The notes below the pieces were generated by a model, which ran no database searches, had not been told where the DNA came from, and saw only the letters and a program-made list of their open reading frames with translations. From positions 1 to 8,510 of the forward strand of contig CAIYXD010000072.1 of the NCBI GenBank assembly GCA_903930085.1: a DNA stretch of 8,510 nt. Direction: 5' to 3'. This stretch comes from an uncultured Flavobacteriia bacterium (GTDB lineage: Bacteria; Bacteroidota; Bacteroidia; Flavobacteriales_D; Crocinitomicaceae). Below, one piece after another: positions 1 through 5,365 of the stretch (the first letter of the stretch is position 1; every line of letters starts with the position of its first letter). The position numbers and the translations under genes were made by a program.

Positions 1-1203
1 ATTAAAGACATCAATCTAAAGCAAGAATTCCAGTATTTTGCAAATACCCGCAATAAAATCAGATTTGGATTAAATGCGATTCAGCACAGTATTATTCCTG
101 GTCAGGTGGAAGCAAGCGCAGCATCTGGAATTAATCCCGTGATATTGAGCTCAAACAAATCGTTGGAAGCGGCTTTGTTTGTAACAAACGACTGGACAAT
201 TACGGAAAAAATAACAATGAGCTATGGTGTTCGTTGGAGTTCCTTTTCGTTACTTGGAAATGATCAAAATACGTATTCCTATAATCCAGAAGGAGATGTT
301 GTGGATACAACCGTTTATGCAAAAAATGCGGTTATCCAAACCTATCCTGTGTTCGAACCAAGGGTTTCTTTTAGTTACGTCTATTCCAAAACTGCTTCCT
401 TAAAAGCCGCGTATTCAAGAAATGCGCAATACATTCACCTTATTTCCAATACAACAACAACTTCCCCAACAGATTTATGGATTCCATCGAGTTTGAATAC
501 AAAACCGGAAATCGCCGACCAAGTTTCCATTGGCTGGTTCAAGAATTTCAAACAAAATGCCTATGAATTCAATGTGGAAACGTATTATAAATCAATGCAG
601 AATCAAATTGATTACAGAAATGGCGCAAACTTGCAAGGCAACGATTTGATTGAAGGAGAATTACTGTATGGAATTGGTCGCGCGTATGGCGTTGAATTAA
701 TTCTGAAAAAGAAAACAGGTAAATTTACCGGTTGGCTTGGCTATACCTTGTCGCGTTCTGAGCGAAAAATCATTGGAATTAACGATGGTGCTTGGTATGC
801 AGCAAAACAAGATCGTACACACGATATCTCTATCGTTGGAATTTATGACGTAACGCCAAAAGTTTCTATTTCTGCTTTATTCGTTTACTATACTGGAAAT
901 GCAGTAACGTTTCCTTCTGGAAAATACCTGATAAATGGCCAAACACAATTGTTGTACACAGAAAGAAATGGCTACCGAATGCCTGCTTACCACCGATTGG
1001 ATCTTGGTGTAACGTGGTTAAGAAAAGACACGAAAAAGTTTGAAAGCAGTTGGAATTTTTCCGTTTACAATGCGTATGGCCGGGAAAATGCGTACACTAT
1101 TTCGTTCCGACAAAACGAGGAGAACCCAAATATTACGGAAGCGGTTCAAACGTCCTTATTCCGCTGGGTTCCGGCGATTACCTATAATTTTAAATTCAAG
1201 TAA
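1..1203 (+). CDS. TonB-dependent receptor, C-terminal beta-barrel portion (5' partial)
   Basis: The reading frame is open from the first base, so the start codon, signal peptide and plug domain lie upstream; only the last 400 residues are seen. They alternate polar and aromatic residues as in outer-membrane beta-strands. Two signatures typical of Bacteroidota SusC/FecA-like receptors are visible: GIGRAYGVEL followed by KKKTGKFTGWLGYTLS (from base 670) and DRTHD (811-825). The end, AITYNFKFK, resembles the aromatic last strand of outer-membrane barrels. Family members import siderophores, cobalamin, glycans or other large nutrients across the outer membrane with energy from TonB-ExbBD; the substrate cannot be told from this part. 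A DUF4249 lipoprotein gene begins one base after the stop, a common arrangement in this phylum, so the two probably form one operon and one uptake complex. The GTG at 106 is an internal codon and not a start. Identification as a receptor is firm, substrate unknown. Confidence 0.93.
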   Translation: MKDINLKQEFQYFANTRNKIRFGLNAIQHSIIPGQVEASAASGINPVILSSNKSLEAALFVTNDWTITEKITMSYGVRWSSFSLLGNDQNTYSYNPEGDVVDTTVYAKNAVIQTYPVFEPRVSFSYVYSKTASLKAAYSRNAQYIHLISNTTTTSPTDLWIPSSLNTKPEIADQVSIGWFKNFKQNAYEFNVETYYKSMQNQIDYRNGANLQGNDLIEGELLYGIGRAYGVELILKKKTGKFTGWLGYTLSRSERKIIGINDGAWYAAKQDRTHDISIVGIYDVTPKVSISALFVYYTGNAVTFPSGKYLINGQTQLLYTERNGYRMPAYHRLDLGVTWLRKDTKKFESSWNFSVYNAYGRENAYTISFRQNEENPNITEAVQTSLFRWVPAITYNFKFK

Positions 1204-1204
1204 G

Positions 1205-1990
1205 ATGAAAAAATATACTTTTTTGAAATTTGCAGTTCTACTGCTTTTTATCACTCAAATTGTAAGTTCCTGCACCAAGGTTATCGATGTGGATATTAAA
1301 GACCAAGAGGCGAATTTTGTTGTTGAAGGATTTGTGACATTGGGTGATTTAACCCACCGCGTATCCATTACAAAAACATTGAATTTAGATGATGCTTCCA
1401 ATTTTCCAACAGTAGACAATGCTAGTATTTATTTGACCGACGATCTTGGAAATGGACAAAATATGGTTTTGGTAGCTCCAGGTGTCTACGAAGTGAATAA
1501 CTATACTGTTTCGGAAGGCAGAACGTACACGATTCAAATCTCAGTGGATGGAAAAGTCTTCGTTGCTGCAGGTAAAATGCCGGTTAATGTGCCATTAGAA
1601 ATTGTTGAAACTTTCCCTTTTTCATTTGGACCGGAACCGATAAATGCTCTCGTGCCAATTCGATTTGATCCTGCTGGAATAGAAAATTATTACCAGTTTA
1701 ACCTTATAGTTAAAGAGAAAAATATTCCTGGTAATTTTATACAATCTGATCAATACAACGATGGAAACATCAATCAAGAGCCGATTTTTGCGAATGAAAT
1801 TAAAGCCGGAGATACCGTAGATGTTATAATGTTTGGAATCGATAAATCGATCTACAATTACTTCTTCACCTTGGAACAAAATATCCAGGGCGCAACACCA
1901 GCGAATCCAACATCGAATTTTTCAGGAGGTTGTTTGGGGTATTTTTCTGTCCGAACAAAAAGTGAAAAGCAAATTATCATTCCACTATAA
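1205..1990 (+). CDS. DUF4249 family lipoprotein
   Basis: A 261-residue protein starting MKKYTFLKF, with a hydrophobic stretch (about 9-20) and a lipobox VSSC, so Cys23 should be the lipidated first residue of the mature protein. After it come TKVIDVDI and a beta-rich sequence with EANFVVEGFVT and DASIYLTDD-like segments. The end, TPANPTSNFSGGCLGYFSVRT, is the motif that closes DUF4249 proteins. The family has no established biochemical role; its members are usually encoded beside TonB-dependent receptors, and I infer an accessory role at the receptor in the outer membrane. The ATG at 1205 is chosen because it gives a clean signal peptide one base after the receptor stop; the same frame extends to an ATG at 1040, but that would overlap the receptor by more than 160 bases and bury the signal peptide. 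No own promoter is apparent. At 261 residues it appears to be on the short side for the family, yet both ends look intact. Confidence 0.88.
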   Translation: MKKYTFLKFAVLLLFITQIVSSCTKVIDVDIKDQEANFVVEGFVTLGDLTHRVSITKTLNLDDASNFPTVDNASIYLTDDLGNGQNMVLVAPGVYEVNNYTVSEGRTYTIQISVDGKVFVAAGKMPVNVPLEIVETFPFSFGPEPINALVPIRFDPAGIENYYQFNLIVKEKNIPGNFIQSDQYNDGNINQEPIFANEIKAGDTVDVIMFGIDKSIYNYFFTLEQNIQGATPANPTSNFSGGCLGYFSVRTKSEKQIIIPL

Positions 1991-2002
1991 TCTTTCAAGA
2001 TT
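1989..2002 (+). terminator. Short inverted repeat on the DUF4249 stop codon
   Basis: AATCTT and AAGATT face each other across two bases, starting within the TAA stop. As RNA this would be a stem of about five pairs with a four-base loop. There is no strong U-run directly after it, so it is at best a weak end signal for the receptor/DUF4249 transcript. Confidence 0.25.
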
Positions 2003-2029
2003 GCCAATTTTCAAGGGGATAATTTTAAT

Positions 2030-2051
2030 TTACTTTCATTACTTTTGCTGC
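2030..2051 (+). promoter_or_regulatory. Candidate promoter -7 region of pyrF
   Basis: TACTTTTG at 2040-2047 fits the Bacteroidota -7 consensus TAnnTTTG exactly and lies 21 bases before the pyrF ATG. It is preceded by a similar TACTTTCA at 2031-2038, which makes a nine-base tandem. No TTTG or TTG lies at the expected distance upstream of the exact box; the imperfect upstream box has only TTTT 19 bases before it. The segment 2034-2051 matches 5322-5339, in front of the RND gene, at 17 of 18 bases. The match to the consensus is seen; activity is inferred. Confidence 0.55.
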
Positions 2052-2068
2052 AACAAGTATTCGAAAAT

Positions 2069-2887
2069 ATGACACGTGAAGGATTAATTGAACAAATTCG
2101 CCAAAAGAAATCGTTTTTATGTGTTGGTCTCGACACGGATTTAGCTAAAATTCCGCCCCATTTATTGGAATGTGAAGATCCGATTTTTGAATTCAACAAA
2201 GCAATAATCGATGCAACGAAAGATTTTGCTGTAGCCTATAAACCGAATTTGGCTTTTTATGAATGCTACGGCCCGAAAGGTTGGGATTCACTTAAAAAAA
2301 CAATCGATTACATTCCGAAAAATATTTTCACCATTGCAGATGCAAAACGTGGCGACATTGGAAATACTTCTTCCTATTATGCCAAAACATTTTTTGACTA
2401 CTTGAACTGTGATTCCGTTACAGTTGCGCCGTACATGGGCGAAGATAGCGTTACGCCATTTTTGGAATTCCCGGGAAAATGGGTCATTCTTTTGGCTTTG
2501 ACTTCCAACAAAGGTGCGTTGGATTTTCAATTTTCTACAGATAATACCGGCGAAGAACTGTATAAAAAAGTGCTTCGAAAAGCTTCTGCATGGGGAACAG
2601 ATGAGAATTTGATGTTTGTAGTAGGTGCAACACGAGCGGAAGGAATTGGGGAAGTGCGAAAATTAGTTCCAAACCACTTTTTTTTAGTTCCTGGTGTTGG
2701 CGCGCAAGGCGGATCGTTGCAAGATGTTGCAGAATTTGGTTGGAACAAAGATTGTGGATTATTGGTAAACTCTTCCAGAGGGATAATTTATGCCTCAAAT
2801 GGTGTGGATTTTGCCGAAAAAGCAGGATTAGAAGCACAAAAACTGCAAATGGAGATGGCTGAAATTCTTGCGAAAAAAGGATTCTGA
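2069..2887 (+). CDS. pyrF: Orotidine 5'-phosphate decarboxylase (PyrF)
   Basis: This cytoplasmic enzyme decarboxylates orotidine 5'-monophosphate to UMP, the last step of de novo pyrimidine synthesis. The 272 residues form one TIM-barrel domain of the longer PyrF subfamily common in Bacteroidota and Actinobacteria. Visible motifs are CVGLD (18-22), the substrate-side AYKPN (56-60), the catalytic DAKRGD (91-96) with the DxKxxD pattern and Lys93 as presumed proton donor, the phosphate-binding PGVGAQGG (208-215) and NSSRG (234-238) with Arg237. All key residues are present, so the enzyme should be active. The ATG at 2069 gives the usual MTREGLIEQIRQKKSFLCVGLD start; a TTG at 2045 in the same frame falls inside the -7-like box and is rejected. 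The gene stands 78 bases after the DUF4249 gene with a promoter-like box between, and no other pyrimidine gene is near, so it is probably transcribed separately. Confidence 0.96.
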   Translation: MTREGLIEQIRQKKSFLCVGLDTDLAKIPPHLLECEDPIFEFNKAIIDATKDFAVAYKPNLAFYECYGPKGWDSLKKTIDYIPKNIFTIADAKRGDIGNTSSYYAKTFFDYLNCDSVTVAPYMGEDSVTPFLEFPGKWVILLALTSNKGALDFQFSTDNTGEELYKKVLRKASAWGTDENLMFVVGATRAEGIGEVRKLVPNHFFLVPGVGAQGGSLQDVAEFGWNKDCGLLVNSSRGIIYASNGVDFAEKAGLEAQKLQMEMAEILAKKGF

Positions 2888-2900
2888 TCGCTCAATCCTT
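2877..2900 (+). terminator. Weak terminator-like hairpin at the end of pyrF
   Basis: AAGGATT (2877-2883) and AATCCTT (2894-2900) are perfect complements around a ten-base loop, overlapping the last codons and stop of pyrF. A pyrimidine-rich GTCTTTCTTATTCCC follows instead of a clean U-run. A seven-pair stem with two G-C pairs is modest, so this is a possible and not a certain terminator. Confidence 0.35.
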
Positions 2901-2967
2901 GTCTTTCTTATTCCCAATACCAATTTTTAATTCCAATACATAATCCGCGAACAAGCCAATCTTAAAT

Positions 2968-2998
2968 TTTGTAGTGTTCCAAGATTAATCTATATTTA
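2968..2998 (+). promoter_or_regulatory. Promoter of the 67-residue membrane protein gene
   Basis: TTTG at 2968-2971, then exactly 19 bases, then TATATTTA at 2991-2998, which matches TAnnTTTG at five of its six fixed positions. The spacing is the one expected for the Bacteroidota housekeeping sigma factor. The box ends 20 bases before the ATG at 3019. The rest of the 131-base gap after pyrF holds nothing else I can name. Confidence 0.6.
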
Positions 2999-3018
2999 TT
3001 CCAATCAACTGTTTAAAG

Positions 3019-3222
3019 ATGAAAGGAATAAAGTGGTTTCAACGTTTAATGATTACTTTTTTAGTCGCGACAAATGCCTTTGTTTTCATGTCAATGCGCG
3101 ATTTCGAATGGAAAGATAATGTGCTATATACGGTTGTACTTATAACTTTTTGCTTTCTTATCTTGACACTGGTTGCCTATATCCAGAAATCCAGAAAAAA
3201 GAAAAACACGCAAGATTCTTAG
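3019..3222 (+). CDS. Small two-helix membrane protein, function unknown
   Basis: A 67-residue protein that I do not recognise. It has a short basic start (MKGIKWFQR), a first hydrophobic helix at about 10-25 (MITFLVATNAFVFMSM), a charged link of about nine residues (RDFEWKDNV), a second helix at about 36-55 (LYTVVLITFCFLILTLVAYI) and a basic polar tail (QKSRKKKNTQDS). The positive-inside rule predicts both ends in the cytoplasm and the short link outside. There is no lipobox, no cleavable-signal pattern and no known enzymatic motif. The reading frame is supported by a promoter with correct spacing ending 20 bases upstream, an AAAG just before the ATG, and membrane-protein composition not expected by chance. 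It stands alone between pyrF and the peptidase gene, 44 bases before the latter, with which it may be co-transcribed. It could be a small accessory protein of a membrane complex, but nothing here names the partner. Confidence 0.72.
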   Translation: MKGIKWFQRLMITFLVATNAFVFMSMRDFEWKDNVLYTVVLITFCFLILTLVAYIQKSRKKKNTQDS

Positions 3223-3249
3223 GCCATTCCGTAGATTTTAGTACCTTCA
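3219..3249 (+). promoter_or_regulatory. Weak candidate promoter of the S9 peptidase gene
   Basis: TTAG (3219-3222), 19 bases, TACCTTCA (3242-3249) has the spacing seen at the two better promoters of this window but departs from TTTG/TAnnTTTG at one and two positions. The box ends 17 bases before the ATG at 3267. The upstream half overlaps the stop of the small membrane gene, so read-through from that gene is an equally good explanation for expression. Confidence 0.3.
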
Positions 3250-3266
3250 TTTTCTAATTTTCTAGT

Positions 3267-5300
3267 ATGAAGCATTTTGTATTTTTTCTTGTAATTGGAT
3301 TCACCTTCTATTCTTTTTCACAAGCTGTTCTGACGCCTGAGCTGTTATGGAAACTAAACCGTGTTTCCGGCGGAACGGTTTCCCCAGATGGAAATTATTT
3401 GTTGTACAGCCAGCGATCTTTCGATATGGCAGCAAATAAAGGCAATACAGATTTGTTTGTCATCGATTTAAAAAACAACCAGTCCAAACAAATTACAGCA
3501 ACACCATTTTCAGAAATGGAAGCGCAATGGGGAAAAAATAATACCATTTGGTTTGCGTCAGCGGAAAAAAATGGCCTTCAAATTTGGAAGATGAAGCACG
3601 ATGGCTCCGAAAAAATCCAATGCTCCAATTTCACCGATATAGAATTCGAAGGATTTAAACTTTCGCCAGATGAATCGATGGTTCTAACGATAGAAGCACT
3701 AAAATTAAAACCGACAATTACCGATAAATATGCGGATCTTCCAAAAGCAAACGCGCGGGTAGAGGATGATTTAATGTACCGACACTGGGATCATTTCGAC
3801 GATTATAAACGCCGGCATTTATTCCTGCACCGCATAAATACAAATGGAACTTCCGAAATAATTCAAGCCCTCGGAACGGATATTTTACATGGTGAAATGT
3901 ACGATGGTATTGTTCCTCCATTTGGTGGTTCGGATCAGTTTTGTTTCTCCAATGATTCAAAAAAAGTTCTCTATACCTCCAAAAAACTGGTTGGAAAAGA
4001 ATTTGCTCAAAGCACAAATACTGCAGTATACGAATATTCCATCGCTTCTAAAGAAACGGTAAATCTCACCGAAGCATACAAAGGCTACGATAACAATCCA
4101 GCGTTTTCTACTTCGGGTGAACTGGCTTGGTTGAGTATGGCGCGCGATGGATTTGAGGCGGATAAAAACGACATTATTTTGCGAAATCTCACAGGAATCG
4201 ATAAAAACCTAACGAAGGATTTAGACCTTTCCGTAACGGATTTTGCTTGGCACCCATCTGGAAAAATGATTTACTTTTTGGCAGCAACAAAAGGAACAGT
4301 GCATATTTTTGAAATGGATGTTGCTTCAGGGAAAATTCGCCAAGTAACGACTGGTCAGCACGATTATGTGAGCATTTCACTTTTTGGTGACAAGGTGTAT
4401 TCCGGCCGACAATCCATGGTTGCTCCGACAGATTTGTATGCGATTTCAATTAAGAAAAACAAGGTCGAACAGCTTACTGAAGCAAATGCATCGATTCTAA
4501 AAAATCTACAACTTCCAAAAGTGGAGGAACGCTGGATGGAAACAACCGATGGTAAACAAATGCTCGTTTGGATGGTTTTTCCGCCGAATTTTGATCCTTC
4601 TAAAAAGTATCCGACGCTTTTGTATTGCCAGGGCGGACCACAAAGTGCACTCAGCCAATTTTTCTCTTACCGCTGGAACTTAGCATTGATGGCTTCGAAA
4701 GGTTATATTGTTGTTGCGCCAAATCGCAGAGGTTTACCCGGTTTTGGACAAGAATGGAACGATGCCATTTCAAAAGATTGGGGCGGACAAGCAATGCAAG
4801 ATTATTTGACTGCAATAGATCGCGCTTCGGAAGAACCGTATGTGGATCCATCCAAACTTGGCGCAGTTGGCGCGTCTTATGGCGGCTATTCGGTTTATAT
4901 GTTGGCAGGAATCCATGAAAACAGATTCAAAACCTTTGTTTCCCATTGTGGATTATTCAATTTAGAAAGTTGGTATGGAACAACAGAGGAATTGTTCTTT
5001 GCCAATTGGGATCACGGCGGACCATATTGGTTGGAGGAGAACAAAGAAAACTACGCAAAATTTAGTCCGCATAATTATGTCGCAAATTGGAATACGCCAA
5101 TTCTAGTAATTCACGGCGGGATGGATTTTAGAGTGCCCGAAGGAGAAGGAATGCAAGCGTTTCAAGCAGCACAGCTAAAAGGAATTAAAAGTAAATATTT
5201 ATATTTCCCAACCGAAAGTCATTGGGTGCAAAGTCCACAAAATGGATTGGTTTGGCAACGCGAATTTTTTGAGTGGCTCGATAATGACTTGAAACCTTAG
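3267..5300 (+). CDS. Secreted S9 family peptidase, DPP5-like (prolyl oligopeptidase family)
   Basis: A 677-residue serine peptidase that should remove dipeptides or acyl-amino acids from the N-terminus of short peptides. A signal peptide (MKHFVFFLVIGFTFYSFSQA, likely cut after Ala20) sends it to the periplasm. Residues about 25-410 form the beta-propeller, with repeated SPDG-type turns (39-42, 133-135) and the segment YRHWDHFDDYKRRHLFLH (171-188) that is characteristic of the DPP5/acylaminoacyl-peptidase (S9C-like) branch. Residues about 420-677 are the alpha/beta-hydrolase domain: CQGGP near 454-458, NRRG (486-489), and the triad Ser537 in GASYGGY, Asp620 in HGGMDFRVP and His652 in ESHW. Length, order and triad are complete, so it should be active. 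Neighbours give no specific pathway; peptide scavenging for nutrition is the likely role. Family certain; the exact specificity (DPP5 for hydrophobic P1, or related) is inferred from the propeller motif. Confidence 0.93.
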   Translation: MKHFVFFLVIGFTFYSFSQAVLTPELLWKLNRVSGGTVSPDGNYLLYSQRSFDMAANKGNTDLFVIDLKNNQSKQITATPFSEMEAQWGKNNTIWFASAEKNGLQIWKMKHDGSEKIQCSNFTDIEFEGFKLSPDESMVLTIEALKLKPTITDKYADLPKANARVEDDLMYRHWDHFDDYKRRHLFLHRINTNGTSEIIQALGTDILHGEMYDGIVPPFGGSDQFCFSNDSKKVLYTSKKLVGKEFAQSTNTAVYEYSIASKETVNLTEAYKGYDNNPAFSTSGELAWLSMARDGFEADKNDIILRNLTGIDKNLTKDLDLSVTDFAWHPSGKMIYFLAATKGTVHIFEMDVASGKIRQVTTGQHDYVSISLFGDKVYSGRQSMVAPTDLYAISIKKNKVEQLTEANASILKNLQLPKVEERWMETTDGKQMLVWMVFPPNFDPSKKYPTLLYCQGGPQSALSQFFSYRWNLALMASKGYIVVAPNRRGLPGFGQEWNDAISKDWGGQAMQDYLTAIDRASEEPYVDPSKLGAVGASYGGYSVYMLAGIHENRFKTFVSHCGLFNLESWYGTTEELFFANWDHGGPYWLEENKENYAKFSPHNYVANWNTPILVIHGGMDFRVPEGEGMQAFQAAQLKGIKSKYLYFPTESHWVQSPQNGLVWQREFFEWLDNDLKP

Positions 5301-5304
5301 TTTA

Positions 5305-5335
5305 TTTGGCTTCTCTTTTAATTTCATTACTTTTG
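5305..5335 (+). promoter_or_regulatory. Promoter of the RND exporter gene
   Basis: TTTG (5305-5308), exactly 19 bases, then TACTTTTG (5328-5335): a perfect match to the Bacteroidota promoter in both boxes and in spacing. It starts five bases after the stop of the peptidase gene and ends 30 bases before the ATG at 5366, so the exporter can be expressed independently. Confidence 0.72.
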
Positions 5336-5365
5336 TTGCCTTATTCTATTCAATTTTAGAAAAAC

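Noticed and set aside
1040..1204. Upstream extension of the DUF4249 frame to an ATG at 1040
   Set aside because: It lies entirely inside the receptor coding sequence, encodes an Arg-rich shadow peptide and would place the signal peptide and lipobox internally.
1622..1879. Open frame on the - strand inside the DUF4249 gene
   Set aside because: It is antisense to a well-supported gene and shows no family motif, signal peptide or promoter.
2045..2068. TTG start giving PyrF eight extra residues
   Set aside because: The TTG lies within the -7-like TACTTTTG box, so it would precede the expected transcription start; the ATG at 2069 gives the normal family N-terminus.
2911..2944. Two copies of CCAATAC in the gap after pyrF
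   Set aside because: Only two short copies in AT-rich intergenic sequence; no further copies or regular spacing to suggest a repeat array or CRISPR.
4625..4918. Open frame of 97 codons within the peptidase gene in another frame
   Set aside because: It overlaps the catalytic domain coding sequence, is rich in Arg and Cys as expected of a shifted frame, and has no start context.
5292..5303. AAAC/GTTT inverted repeat over the peptidase stop codon
   Set aside because: Four A/T-rich pairs with a four-base loop are expected by chance, and no U-run follows.
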